Assembly: GCA_027574665.1 (NCBI GenBank)
Contig: CM050651.1
Coordinates: 3,969,501 to 4,033,500 of the forward strand
Reading direction: 5' to 3'
Length of the DNA: 64,000 nt
From: Rhynochetos jubatus
Taxonomy: Eukaryota; Chordata; Aves; Eurypygiformes; Rhynochetidae
In this document: positions 40,901 through 53,945 of the stretch, piece after piece
Layout of the letters: each line of letters opens with the position of its first letter
How positions within the stretch are numbered: position 1 is the first letter of the stretch
Translations under genes and position numbers: made by a program
The notes under the pieces: model-generated
Database searches by the model: none
Told to the model about the DNA's origin: nothing
The model's input: the letters and a program-made list of their open reading frames with translations, nothing else

Positions 40901-42692
40901 AAGGAATCTATATTAGGAGAAAATTATGTGAACTAGCTGCAAGATGAGACTTCAAATGTGTTTTTTAAATTACTTCTCAAATCTGGCATGAAAAATTTTA
41001 GCTCAACATTTTAGCTTCTTTTAGAAGGAATCCCTGGGAAGATGCATAAAATATTAGAAATATAAGATCTTTAAATTTTAATCACTTTAGGTCTTTAAAT
41101 TGTAAGCAATTGAAATTTTATAAGATTACTTCCTTTTTTTTTTTTTTGTGCATAATGAACAACAGACAATATTTTTAGTGCCAAACCCAACATACATAAT
41201 TGTAAAATGACTTTAAATCTGAAGACGATCATTATATATCCATATTTAGATACGTGGACAACTGATTTGACTAAAATACTGAGCATCATGTCTTTTCTTC
41301 TCAAAACCAGGCCAATTATATATACTACTAAGATGAATTTTGATACCTAACTGTGAACATATTTTACAGTAATATTCAGAGTTACTTAAGACTGTGAATC
41401 ATTGAGTTAGTGTTTCAATACGCTGCATTTCACTGTTGTAAGCAAATTATTATGTAGTGGTTACATATGGTGTTAAGACCACACAGCTATGCAATTGTAG
41501 ATTATGTTGAATTTGAACCTTCAGGAATGAATTTTGTTTTATATTTAGGTAGATAGCCCACTAACTGTGTAGAAAGAAAAATAATGTTAAATAAGCAGGT
41601 GCTGTGCACTAAGTACTGTATATATTCTAGGCATTTGCAAAAGAGTTGTCACTACTCTGGGGATTGTTCAGTGAAATAGAGTAGGACTAGATAGTGGTAT
41701 CAAAAATTCCATAGAGTTCTTCTTCCTACCTTGTACAGAGCCCACATCAGGAGCAAAGGCTGATGAAGTTAAAAGAGTTGAAAATTACGCACCGTGATGT
41801 TAGGTTCTATAGTAGATGTATTTCCATTAGCTAAGTTGGGTTATAAACCTTCCCTTTTCAACTGTATTGGGGCTGCATGCCTGAAATTCAAATGATGAAA
41901 AATAAATCATTGGAGCCAGTACTGCTGACTGAACCTCCTGGAGGGACTAAGATTTCTTTTGCATCGTTTATACACTTTAAAATAGAGAATATATCTGCAA
42001 TTGATAATCTCAAAAGAGAAGAACTTTTTTCTTATTTAATTCCATTTTTAATTTAAAAAATATACGTGCCACTACAACGGGTAAATATGACCTTTGAAGT
42101 ATAAGTGTCAAGACAGAAATGACAACTAATTAAATTAACCTAAGCTATTTCTAAATATATTTAAATAAATAAAGATATGCTTCCCTTTACTGAATGTCAA
42201 GATGAAAGAATGTTGTGTCTCAGCTAAGACATCAAAGACTTGAAAGAGTTTGCGGAAGAAATGGAGTGCTAATTCTTATTGAAAGCAAAAGTATTCCTAA
42301 GGGAGCCACTTCTTCTAAACCATATGTCTTTGACATAAACTGGCAATAAAGGAGAAAACTGCTGCTGAGAATGTGAGAAATACCATTGAAATGCTTGCTC
42401 CTTTTTAGAGATATTCACATAATTTGACCTCATTGGAGATACATTGCACATCCTTATTTTGAGGCTCATATAATCTGTTGAATGGAGCTTGGCACTATTC
42501 ACTGTGTTAGAAGAAATGGAATACATTTGAAAGTAAGCTATAACAATAAGATTATGGTATTACTAACTGCAATGAAATCATCAGCAGAGTTCACTTGGAG
42601 TTTATTTGGCACCTATTCTAAATGCAGGACTCAGGAGCATTGTGGTAAATTCCCAGATCTGGGTCTGTGTGTTTTTGTCTGTTACGTGCAGA
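37906..42692. other. AT-rich non-coding stretch, no gene recognised
   Basis: No long open frame. A slightly CpG-richer segment at about 39232-39675 has three stretches of 56, 44 and 31 codons in one frame separated by single stops. This may be decayed coding sequence or chance. A T-run lies at 41134-41147. Nothing else stands out. Confidence 0.55.
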
Positions 42693-42802
42693 TGTGCCAC
42701 TTAGGGATATGGTTTAGTGGTGGATTTGGCGGTGTTATGTTAAGGGTTGGAACTGACGATCTTAAAGTTCTTTTCCAACCTAAATGATTCTATGATTCTA
42801 TG
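42693..42802 (+). mobile_element. CR1 LINE 3' end, 110 bp
   Basis: The sequence runs from GTGCCACTTAGGGATATGG through AGTGGTGGATTTGG and GTTGGAACTGACGATCTTAAAG to TTTTCCAACCTAAATGATTC, then two ATTCTATG repeat units ending at 42802. This is the typical 3' end of a bird CR1, severely 5'-truncated. The text before the final repeats differs from the tail of the copy at 53.9-55.6 kb, so it belongs to another CR1 subfamily. An open frame at 42482-42787 that runs into it is a chance frame. Confidence 0.85.
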
Positions 42803-45800
42803 TAAGTGCTAACTCCATATGACAACTATACTATCAACCACTCTTCCTCAGTACTGTGGTTTCTGTTTGAAAGAAATTAAAGGTTTTGGTTCTTTTCCAG
42901 GATTGCAGCTTGAAAGAGATTCAAGGCATACTCTAGCCAGCACCCTTCTCTCAGTGTTTGGGTTGGGCATACCCATACACTGGGATTTCGTCCTCCAGTA
43001 TACAATGGAGATGGTCTCAATTTCTTTCCATTGGTACGATACATGAAAACCTTTTCCAGGAGATTCTTACTGCTGCTCTGTGAGAATCTGCATCTGGAAA
43101 ATAACATGCAGTAAATGCAGTAAACAAAGATGTATCATGAAAAAAGAAAGATTTCTACCAAAAGCTGTAAATAGCAGAAGTTTAACAATCAAAGCTGCAT
43201 CACATAGTTAAATTATCACATTTCTCTGGCCTTCAGAGTAACTGAGTGTTACTACAACACCTATTGCCAGTTGCTAACTTTTCAGAACTGGGTTAGGTCT
43301 GAGCTGTTGGCCATAAACACGCACTTGCACCAGAAAGAGACGGTAAATGATAGATCTAAGGAGCAGCTTTAGCTCCTTTCCAATTCCTGTGTAAAAAGTC
43401 CAGAGCAATTCTATTCTTTACATTATGTTTACATTTTAATATAATGTAAATCTGGGCAAAATCCTTATCATTGTATTATTTATGCTGTAAACACTCTTAT
43501 TCAGTGGGTAAAATACAAAATCTTCATTGTTTTAGGGACCTGAAGACAGCTTTTTCTGCCACCCTGTTAGAGAAATTGTGACCAGTTTTGTTTATACTCT
43601 GTCTTTCATCCACTGAACTTGAATTAATTTCTGCACAGTAGAATAAGGGAATCAACTTATTTCTTCTCTCTTGGTAATCAGGCCATAGCCTTTTGGTAAG
43701 GGTGTTCATGTTGGAAGATGAATATTGAAACTCAAATATATAGGCAGTAGCCGTGAGGTTTCTTCATCTACTCAGGCTTGACTTAGAAGGAAATGGCAGT
43801 GTTAACTTTATTTTGCCTGCAGTTTAACCTGGTGGGCATCCATTGACAATGCCTATCATACCAACCTCAGTGTAGTATGTAAGTGTTCCTTAGCCTAATT
43901 TATAAGAATCCAGGGATGGAATGATCTGAATTAGAAGTCAGAGTACAAATTTTTTTACTAATCTACAGTAGTTCTGGTCACTAAATGAGCTGTAGGAGAA
44001 TGACATATTTGTTTACAATTTATGAATGCACAATTTACATATATTTACGTAAGTGTATGATATGAGTGTTGTAAGAGAAGTTGCTGACTGCTTAGAAGCC
44101 CTAAAAATATACAGCCTTTTATGTTTTTAATGAAATTTAAAATCTATTCCCACTAAGCCCATGTGTCTACATGTGCCATATGGTTCCGTTATAGTAAGGT
44201 ATATAGCAAAATGTATTATGTAAGAGATTAAATAAATAAAAAACCTCTTCCCTTGCTTTTCCCCTCACCTCCTTGATGATTGCATTTAAAAAAAATGGTG
44301 TTATGGAAGCCTTTCTTGTGGCATTTGTCAAAGCTGCAATACTGAATTGTATGCCATGATGCAGTGACATAGATAATACAACATACTGCTTTCTCAACTA
44401 ATTACCAATGTTACATTTCAGATGAGAAAATTGCTCAGTAACTGAATGGATGTGTTACTCATATACAATTTTGATAAGCTGAATTAATTTTATCTTTATT
44501 GGTACTGTGTTTGGAAACCTTTTTTTTCTTCCTCTGACTGCCTTCTTCTGTTTTGTAAAGACAAATTATTTGTCCTATTTTCCTTTTATCCAAGAGTAAG
44601 TAAACCAGCAATACTCAAATGAGCATATCTTCCCAAGACTGAGCCTATAGAGTCGTAGAAAGCAGGGATGCCTTCTACTGAAAAAAATAAAAATCACCTA
44701 CTTTAGTTACAAAAATAATTACTACTTCTGAACTACACCTTGTTATCAGGCAGTAAACCCCTTTATATTATTTGAACTTCTTGGATAAAGTTAGGACTGA
44801 AATTGAACAGTGTTTTCGACTGAGTACTTTTAAAATATATTATTATGACTTCTTTGACTTTGTGTGCTTATTTTGAGCCTGAAACAAATAGACCAACTGG
44901 AACTCAGAGGTGGTAACCATTTTGACTCAAAAATGGAAAAAAAAAATGTTGTCACTGGAGCTCCTCAGTAGCATGTTTCATGCAGCAATGATGTGTAGTC
45001 AAAACCAATAACCAAATGACAGAAAACGTAGAGAAACTAAAGACAAGGAGTTGAAGAGATTGAGTCTGAAGAGACGGACTTGAAGGAAAGCAGAATTCTT
45101 TTTTCAGTTCATATATGAACTAAATCCACCTTTTTCCACCTCTTTTGTTTGCAACTTTACTAAAGAAACCCATTTCTATTTCAACAGCTATAAAGGCTAG
45201 TATTTGTCCTATTTGTTGCCTATTCCAATTATGATTATTCTTGTTTCACTGAATGAAAAGCTGAGGAACAAATAAGGTTAAGGGGCAAAATAAGATTGGT
45301 GGATTTGTTATATTCAATATCTTGTTATAGGCAAAAGGAAATACATCTTAAATATCAAGTCAAGAACTTTGTCTTCGTTAAATTAATGCTGAAATGATCT
45401 AATAAAAAGCTATGTATTACTAATATTAATCCATTTGCAACACTTAAGAACACAATTATGACCAGCATGTACACTCACATTCTTCAGTCTGTTATTTTGT
45501 GTTATGCTTATCACCCAACACTCTTCTGGGTCCTTCAGCTTTCAGTTGTCCTGATGGAGAGGTGTGTGGAGGGGAGAAGGTGACGGGCCATTATCAGCAA
45601 TACAGGTCCTACCCAAGGAGAAGTACAGGTAAAAGGCTGCTTGTTTGTCACATTTGAGTCTGCTTGACTCAAAAGGGGAGACCATGTTTTCTAACATGGT
45701 CTGTTCTTCATTGATTCCAAGATCAAGTTTGTCTCACTTCACCAGTTACCTATTAGACAAAGTACCACAATAGCCTCCCTCAGCTAACAGAAAGGGCTGC

Positions 45801-48800
45801 TGTTGATTACTCTGTGGCTGCGTGGGTTTGTTAGAACTCTACTTTTTGTATTTGGTATTTCCAGAACCAACCTGGAACAAGTTAGTAGCAGTCACGTCGC
45901 TATCCCTGCTGAAACAAGCTAAAATCATTCTGCCTAAGGCAAGCTCAGATGACTTTGGGTGCTTGGCACGATCTGGTCAGTACGAATGGGTTTTTTTTCA
46001 CTAGTGGTGGAAAAGCCGTATTTACTGGGCTACAAACTTTGTATGTCTCAGACCAGCTTTCTAATAATACCTTGTCTGATGATTCCTAGGGAAACCACAA
46101 TGTTTCAACTAAACTCTGAAATTGACTTTTTAGACAAAAAGGCTTAGGATTTGTTTCTTCCTTTCAGGAAAGGAAGAAAAAAAAAAAAGGTGTAAGAAGT
46201 TAATGGCCTGTTATTTTTCCTAGAAAGAAGGTGTTGAGCACTAATATTCATTTTACCAATGTGAATGTTGGGAGCAGACTATGAAAGCATTGGGTTACTC
46301 AGTCAGCATGAGTCCCCTTTGTCTCTCCAGCGTGCCTGTTCCCAAGACTTACATCTTGTAAGTGTAAGTGATGTTATTCCCCACTTAGTCATGCAAATAC
46401 AAATAAAAAGAAATACAAAATCTGGAGTAGAGGAAACTCCTAAGCTCTTTCAGAAAATTATTATTCTTTTCTTGAAAGCAAGGAAAATTTCATAGATCTT
46501 CACTTCTCCAATGAGTCTTAAGGACAGAAAACAAAAAACTGAATTGTTGCTCTCTTTAATGTTTACTTCATTTTTTCCTGGGAACTAAGCAATTAATGCA
46601 TACTTTTTCATATGCACTTACTTTGACTTGTGGAAGGCAACCAGATTTTGTGTAATTTGTAATTTAGTAGTGACAACTACTGGTTAGAATTTAGATCACT
46701 GTGAATGCTGATGCATGCCATTACGGAAGAAAAATATTGCTGCATTTACTGGTAGAAATATGCTGCTGGCTTGGGAACTTTGTTTGTTTGTTAGTGGGTA
46801 TGGAGGCAGGTTGGTTAGGTTTTGGTTTTGTTTTTTTAAGAAATTCTGTCCAACATTTCAATATATTGTTATATTGTTTTACAGAGCTGTACATTAAAGG
46901 ATCTATGAGAACTATGAATAATATTTTTCAAAAGAAAGGCTAAAGTAATTTTCTTTGTAGCTTGAAATCTGTGTTCACATTACAGTAACTTTCAGCATAT
47001 TCATTAAAAAAACATAATACCCTTTACTGTTCCCAAAGTCTTACATTCAGCTGTTCCCAACAGTAAATTGAAACCCAATGAAATCTAATTGCCTGGTGCG
47101 CAACCTGAGAGATGTTTAAAGAGAAATTAGAAACTCTAATTATCTGTGAACTTTCCTCCATTCATGTTACGTTTGCAAATTTAACTTCTCATACCTTTAA
47201 TTTTCTGTCTACTGCTTTAATTTTGGCTTTTCATTATTAGTAGCACTATGCTGCTGTCTAGCTGCATCAATATACTGCTGAATTTTCCCAAATGAACATA
47301 GATCAGTTTATTTTCTCTGATATTTATGTGGCAATCGGCATTCTCAGAAGAGGTTTGTTGCATGTTATTATACAGACTTTGCTACAAAAAGAGCAAGCAA
47401 AATGACCCATGTATTACTTGAACATGAAGGGACATACTCTTTCCTGATGCAAGATTGAGGGTAGTGGATTTTATGCCCAAAGTCTGTTTGTCTCTATTTT
47501 TTCCAGCTGTTGTTATAGTTAGAGTGGGTTTTTTCTCAGTTTACCACAGACTGCAGAGAGTGATTACAGACAGATTTATGTAATTTGCCCAGTATTTATC
47601 TTGTATTTTGAATATAAAGTGTGATGTACAGTAGATTAATAATTATTAATTAGCATTCCATTGTTGTTTCTGATGTATTTATATAATTGAATACATATAG
47701 AGAAGGTATTTGAATATATATATATAAATGTACTTGAACTTTTGATATCTTCAGTGTGTATGTATTTGTTTGCATTGATCTCTGGAACGCTCAATGAACT
47801 TCAAGTTTGTAAAGTCAAAATGTAAGAACTCAAGACTGAGTGTGTGGATATCAAAAGTTTAGCTAGCCTAGTGTCCTGTGTCTAACAGCAGCCTACGGCG
47901 AATGGTTAGGAAAGAATGAACAAGACAAACCGGTGGTGCTCATTTCCCCAGAAATCTCCTAGCCTCTAGAAAAGGGCAGTTCAGGGATGCACTCAGCCGT
48001 AGAGTAACCTATGTAAACTTTCAGTGATCACAAAATCTTACGGGAAGGACATTGTAGATGTGCATTCTTTAGCTCCTTTTGAACTTTCTATCTGATAATT
48101 TTATGTGATATGGCATTGTTTTATGGAAAAGAGTATAAATTAATCCACTGATTATCTAGTGACTTGAATGACTCACACTCTCAGTAGACCATTCAAAGGA
48201 AGATGAACCTTGTCCATTGGGTGTGCAGCTGTTTATTGGATTAGCATATGATATTGGAGATAAAGCTATCTGGGATTTAGTCCTGCTTTTGGGAGGTGTT
48301 TTGTTCAAGTTGTTAAGGGTAACTTTTAAAGAGAGAACAGAGAAGCTAGTTGTAGTTGTTCTATTTGGACAGAAAAGTTAGAAGAAAGAAATATAGTCTT
48401 CAGATTAGTTTGATATGGGAAACTCAAGTTAATATTGTAATCACGTGGCTCTTGCATAACACCACGATAAAGTGCACTGAAAGTATTAGTTAGTATAAGC
48501 TTAGTATGTTTAGATCTGCTTTTCATATGTTTAAGTTAGTATCAGCGTATTTTTATTCTGAATTAATTTCGGCAATTAATTCTGAATGTCTTTAATTTTT
48601 ACATTTATTAAAACGTTATGTTTTACCTTTAAATTCTTGCAGTCTCCTGTATTAATTGTACGTAGATTTTTTTTTTCCTTATTTAGAAATATTTGTGTTT
48701 CTATGCAGTCTGAATGGTTTAATGCTGAAGGTCAATGCCTTATTGAGCCAAATATCCGTATTTCTGTGGACAGTTATGCATTTTTTTCTCATTTATTTAT

Positions 48801-51800
48801 TCATTTTAATAACTATGGTATGTCAGAGCTACAGTAGATACTGAGACCTCTGAACTGTTTCCAGTTGAGCCTGCTATGGAACCACCAAAAAAAAAAGCTG
48901 TCTAGTGAGGCAGAGGTGCTAAATTTAGATGCAGTGCTTTGTTGAGCTGCTGAACTGCTATAAGTGTCAAGCTACTGCCACTATATAACATCTGCCTTGG
49001 ATGTGCTTTCATGGAACCTCTTCATGGCTCTTAGCATGGATTATAAAAGCCTTAATTACTCATTTGTCATATACATATGAAGACTATAGAAAATGATTAA
49101 GTAGCTATTGTGTATACACAAAGGTCTTTATTTGCTTTTACTGAAATCCGTTTTCAGTGATCCTGAAATTTGTTTCTGCACGCACATAAAAGCTATATAT
49201 CTTGTGCTTTCTATAAGGTATATAAGAGACATCAAATATCTATAAAAGGTATCTATAAATGGATACCTCCCAAGGTGGTACTGGAAGTACAGTAACAGAA
49301 AATAATGCATTATGTTAAAAAAATTCATTATTATTCATAGATACTTAAATCTGTAATTTCAACATATATCTTTCAAAGTTGTTCTGTTTCAGAATTACAT
49401 TCCTGCTAATCCACACATGAGCTGTGAAAATAAGATTTCAATTTCTACCCTTCTTTTGTGTGTATGTAGGTTTTTCACAAAGAATTGATTACATGACTGT
49501 GTGCTGGAAAGCTTGCCTGATTGTTCTCCATTGTATCAGCTGGTCTAATAAAAGATATTGCCTCTGCCAACAAACCTCATTTCTTCCTTCAGAAACTGCT
49601 TTAGAAACTTCTCTGCTTGCTTGAAAAATATCAGAGAAATGATGATTACGCAGCAGCCAGTTGTCTAAAAATGATGTGGCTAATGCTAGAAAATGTATCA
49701 AACATTAAATATTCTGTAAGTTTACATCAGTGGCGGAATAACTTTGCACCATTTATCATCATAATAGATGTGATTTTTTTTTTTTACATCTTAGTGATAG
49801 GAAAGGAAATCATTAATAAATAACAATCCCTGCTAGAAGAATTAAGAAACTCACAGTGACCACTAAAATTAGAACCACTTACACAGCAAGTTAAATGCCT
49901 TAGCAAATAAAAATAAACCTGATTTCTATGCATGTATTTATTGGGTGCCAATTACCAACAAATAGTGTACTAATACAAATTTAATTACATTAATGATAGG
50001 AGATTAATTCTGCATATGCTATGTGATATAAAATACACTTTCAACTGATTACTTCAGTTTTTCACCCATAATTATTACATCTAACCAATTTCAGGTAATA
50101 AATGAATAGGACAAAAGCATGTGGTAAACACAAAGTGGTCATACGCACATATTCCAGACTGAGAGCGAGTTCTGGTCAAAGTGAAGGTATTTTGATTTAT
50201 AGTAGAATCTGACCTTCCTATCTTAAATTTTGATTCTTCAGTCTCACCTACAGAGGAAATCTCCCCCACTGTAGATATTGCAAGCTTTAGCTGAATATAT
50301 ATTAGAATGACATTATTAGAGCTGGAAATTTGGGACAAATCGAAAGAGAATTTAGATGTGTCTGATTTTGGGGTGTGCTGTACTACTACCAAACCCTCTG
50401 ATTTCAGAGGTCTGGTAAATACCACCACACAAGTGGGAATTTGTTGCTTAGCTGGAATCTAAACACATGTCCTAAAAAGACAGCAATGACAGCAGCCGTT
50501 CTCTTTTAACCAACAGTACAGTGGTTCACAAAACTGTTCAAGGGCAGAGATCAATGGGTCACGTTCACTGGAAGGAATTACATCTCCAACAAGGAGCACC
50601 TGGCACAGGGTTGTACACTGGAGCCTGTCCCACAGCAGCCCACCTGTAGCCACAGCTACCCCACCCTGCCACCCAAACACCCCTCAGGGAAAGCAGCACA
50701 TGGACGTGCAGTAAAAATCAGCTGGGTAAGAGTCATGTTTTTCATTACATACACCAAGTTTTAATTTGATTCATTCTGATTTAGATTCAAAATCCTTCCT
50801 CTGCCTTCTCGTAAGATTTCTTACATGCCTTGATCTCTGATAGTATCTGTCTCTAAGCTAATCATTCCAAGTGTCTTGTAATCAGTGGAGTTCTAATCAG
50901 TATCATCAGAGATAATTATTTGCATCCTGAAGTAGATATCTAAAAGGAACTAAATTAATTACATCTTGAAAGTGGCTATTTCTTGCCATTTGGCCACGAA
51001 GAAAATATAAAATTACTGACTTAGTGTCTGTCATCTGTATTATAGAACCCTAAAGTTAGCTGAGATGAATTATATAATTTTTTGCTATGAAGAAGTACTT
51101 AGAAACTGATTTTTATAACAACATAAGCAATTTGTATTACTTCCTCTTCCAGATTCTGTAAGCCTCCATAGATGTCACAAAAGAATTTGGTTTGGGGGGA
51201 GTGTTTTCCATCTTGTCATCAAAACCTAATTTCAGGGTTTTCTGAAATTTCCTCTATGCGACAGAGAGTAGCTCAGAACTGATTACAATATTTCGGTTTA
51301 TGTTGCAATTACAACAGTTTTACAGCTCACACTGTGAAACTGTACAGCTGCACCAGAGTGAGACTTTGTCTTCTAGTGGGACCTCCACAGAGAAGTGATG
51401 CCTGGAATGAAGCTTAGCTGCAGTCTCCGGTTTGCAGTGATCTGTGTATTTTGCCTTTTATGATCTGACAGTATCACCAAGTAGCATGTCCCTGTTGCTT
51501 ACACTGGAGAATTTCAGTATGCCTTGCTGCCTGTCTCTGCTCTTTAGTAAGACTGTGTAAACATCTTAATGGAAGATGAGCTCATCTGGGATTCTTACTG
51601 CTCTTAGCTATACACAGGTTTCAATTTAATCTTTTGTGGCACTTAAACCGGGTTCTCTCAACAAAGGCCTCACTGCTTCATTGTGATGTTTTTTGTCAAA
51701 TGAAGGGCCTCAAGTTTTTTTATCTGTGAAAACCCTGTATTGGAAAGTATGGCAGAGTGTTAAGTTGCACAAAGACTCACCTCAGCATTGTATATTTATG

Positions 51801-52324
51801 CCTATCATAAGATGGTTTCAAGGCCATGCTGTGTTTAAGGATTAAATGATGTCTCTTCCTCTCATGGACATCTTACGGGGGAAAAAAAAAATCCATTCCT
51901 TTAAGAATAAAAGAAAATATTTTTCTACTTTAATTTTATTTACTTAGTACCTTTCCAAAGGTCCATTACTTAGCGAGCAAAATACTTTTCTATTTTATTG
52001 TAGCTAAGCACTGACATAGTCAATATTAACTTGCTGGTCCTAATACTTAAGACACAAGGATGCTGTGGTGACCAGCTGTGATTTCTTGAAGTTACAGAAA
52101 ATATGGGTGAATAGGTCAACCAAATCATGAGTTTGTTTATACTCTCACGGTCATAAGTGAAAAATATAACAAATTTTGTAAAGATAGTGTGAGTCCATGT
52201 ATCTCCTTTCATTTTAATTTCATTTGCATAATTAAATGCTCCCTTTTATGGGTCAGTCGAGGCCTAACAGCCTGACCCTGCTTTGCTGAATTTACATTGA
52301 CATCTCTGGTTACTTGTGAATAGT
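42803..52324. other. AT-rich non-coding stretch, no gene recognised
   Basis: No open frame exceeds about 115 codons or shows a domain. Visible structure is limited to the inverted repeats at 43417-43450, short TA-rich runs near 47716 and 49190-49260, and small homopolymers. The 50459-50700 segment is somewhat GC-richer, with a 73-codon minus-strand frame, but looks like neither a known repeat nor an exon. Confidence 0.6.
43417..43450. repeat. Overlapping alternative inverted repeats
   Basis: TTTACATTAT (43417-43426) is a perfect reverse complement of ATAATGTAAA (43441-43450). A second TTTACATT (43428-43435) can instead pair with AATGTAAA (43443-43450) through a 7-nt loop. The two hairpins are mutually exclusive. 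This may simply be chance in AT-rich DNA. Confidence 0.75.
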
Positions 52325-53108
52325 TGTTGTGGTGTACTCCAGCTAGCAAAATACCAGGAAGCTGCTCTCACAAATCCCCCTCCCCTCCGCCAACAGAGAG
52401 GTAGAATCGGAGGAAAAAGAAATAAGGAAGCTCATAAAATTGAGATAAGAACTATTTACTAATTAAATCTAATCAATATATACAAATACTACTAATAATA
52501 AATCATTAAAATAGTAGGAAATAAAACATATGATACAATATATACATCACCATCCACTGACCAATGCACACCCAGATGTTGAGTGATAAAAGTCAGACCC
52601 AGAGAGCCCGAGACCCACAGCCCGAGAGCGATCGCAGCCCGAGAGCCGCGGCCTGAAGGCTGGAGCCCGGGAGCTGACGCAGCAGATTCCAAGCGAACCC
52701 TGTCAGCGATAACACAGCCAGAAAACTCAAAACAACCCACCAACTCCCACACGAACGGGCCAGCACAGGAGTTGGCAAAGCAGCTAACGCAGGAGAGTTA
52801 GCAAGTGCCCGGGAGAGACGAGTAAGGGAGAGAGAGTAATGGCTACCAGACCCCCTTCCCTGCCCAAGAGACCAGAACATGACGTACTATGGAATGAAAT
52901 ACTTCCTTGGTCAGTTTGGGTCAGCTATCTGGACTGTCCCCTACGCTGCTCGCGAGATAGCAAGAGCTGGGAACGCAGCTGCCATATCAAAAGTGACCTT
53001 GAATCCAGTGCAGGCCCAGCACCAGCTGAGACCTTATCAATGCTTCTCTTAGCAACTTCCTAGTAACCACAGTAAAGGAAGTTAACCCTTTCCTGACAGC
53101 CCAGCACA
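52325..53108 (-). mobile_element. Solo LTR of an avian endogenous retrovirus, family B
   Basis: Read on the minus strand, the block begins TGTGCTGGGCTGTCAGG and ends GGAGTACACCACAACA, giving TG...CA termini and short imperfect terminal inverted repeats. Its length of 784 bp is normal for an LTR. The U3-like half is GC- and CpG-rich and the far end is AT-rich. Flanking bases ATAGT (52320-52324) and ATAGG (53109-53113) match at 4 of 5, consistent with an eroded 5-bp target duplication. No gag, pol or env sequence adjoins it. Its sequence is unlike the LTRs at 14.8 and 59.1 kb, so it is a different family. Overlapping frames of 72-95 codons on both strands (52492-53063) are by-products of the GC-rich sequence. 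The family name is not assigned. Confidence 0.75.
52605..52644 (-). promoter_or_regulatory. Triple TCTCGGGCT motif in LTR
   Basis: On the plus strand AGCCCGAGA occurs exactly at 52605-52613, 52619-52627 and 52636-52644, so the LTR sense strand carries TCTCGGGCT three times. Spacings are 14 and 17 bp. The cluster is CpG-rich and lies next to GCGATCGC and CCGCGG. Regularly repeated short motifs in LTRs are often protein-binding sites, but no specific factor is recognised. Confidence 0.4.
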
Positions 53109-53930
53109 ATAGGTCTGGAAGAATTTACAGTATATAATTAGGTTAACAAAACAGTGTTAAAATAGTCAGTATTGAAATTCACACAAGCCAACGTGTTTCT
53201 TCAGCCAAGGTTGTTCTTTTCTTTAAATGCTAAAGTGTTTGTTATATGAATGAGAAAAAGTGTTCTTTGACTTAAAGTTCCTACTCTTCTAGCGTCATTC
53301 CTAAAGTGCACTTTTTGGGTGGTGTTTTTTTGTTGCTTGCTTTAGGGTTTTTTTGAGGGAGAATCAAATACAAATAATTTTCTGTGTCTGAAAAAATTAT
53401 TTTATTTCAGAGCTTTAGGAAAACATTTACCTTTCATATGAGCAAGCATTTTTTTAATGTATTTGCTTACATTTGCTCTAGGATACTATGTATGTATGGG
53501 TATACACGTTGAGTCTTTAAACTTATCTTCAGGTAGAGCTGGTACTACAAAATAAGGTATTTTTCTAAAGTGAACAGAAGTATTTTGAATGTTTGTCCAA
53601 ACTCCCAACAAAAAAGATGAGCATGTCTCCTGAACAGCATACCTCACTGTGTGGCTTACTACAAGCTTACTTTGCTCCCTGTACTCCTCAATAGGTTCCT
53701 TAGCTTGCTATAAAACTCCAATATCTTGCTATTTCTGTACTGCACACCTACTGGCTTATCTGACTCCTGATTTTGGGGATCTTGTTGACTTTGTTCTTTA
53801 AATACTTAAGATTTCCACTTGCATAAGAAATTGAGTGGTTTTAACTGTCTTGTTTCAGAATACTTTCTTTTCCCTTCTAAAACCTGTTCTTCACTGACCT
53901 GAAATTCTCCTTTAAGATCAGTTATGGGTT
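53109..53930. other. AT-rich spacer between LTR and CR1
   Basis: About 820 bp with no recognisable gene or repeat and several T-rich patches. It separates the minus-strand LTR from the plus-strand CR1, showing independent insertions. Confidence 0.6.
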
Positions 53931-53945
53931 AAAAAAAAAAAAAAA
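53931..53945. repeat. Poly-A tract (A15) at CR1 5' junction
   Basis: Fifteen A immediately precede the first CR1-like bases. CR1 elements do not end in poly-A, so the tract is not this element's own tail. It is either target sequence or was added at the junction. Confidence 0.85.

Noticed and set aside
44645-44675. CTATAGAGTCGTAGAAAG resembling a minus-strand CR1 terminus
   Set aside because: Only a few short words match and the expected following GGTTGGAAGGG-like text is missing.
50459-50680. 73-codon minus-strand frame in a GC-richer patch
   Set aside because: Cysteine- and glycine-rich but without any recognisable motif. No support from neighbours or splice sites.
51555-51575. TGTAAACATC resembling the 5' end of miR-30
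   Set aside because: Only the first ten bases match, and I saw no hairpin partner in the adjoining sequence.
52492-53063. Frames of 72-95 codons on both strands
   Set aside because: They fall within the family B LTR and owe their length to its GC-rich composition.
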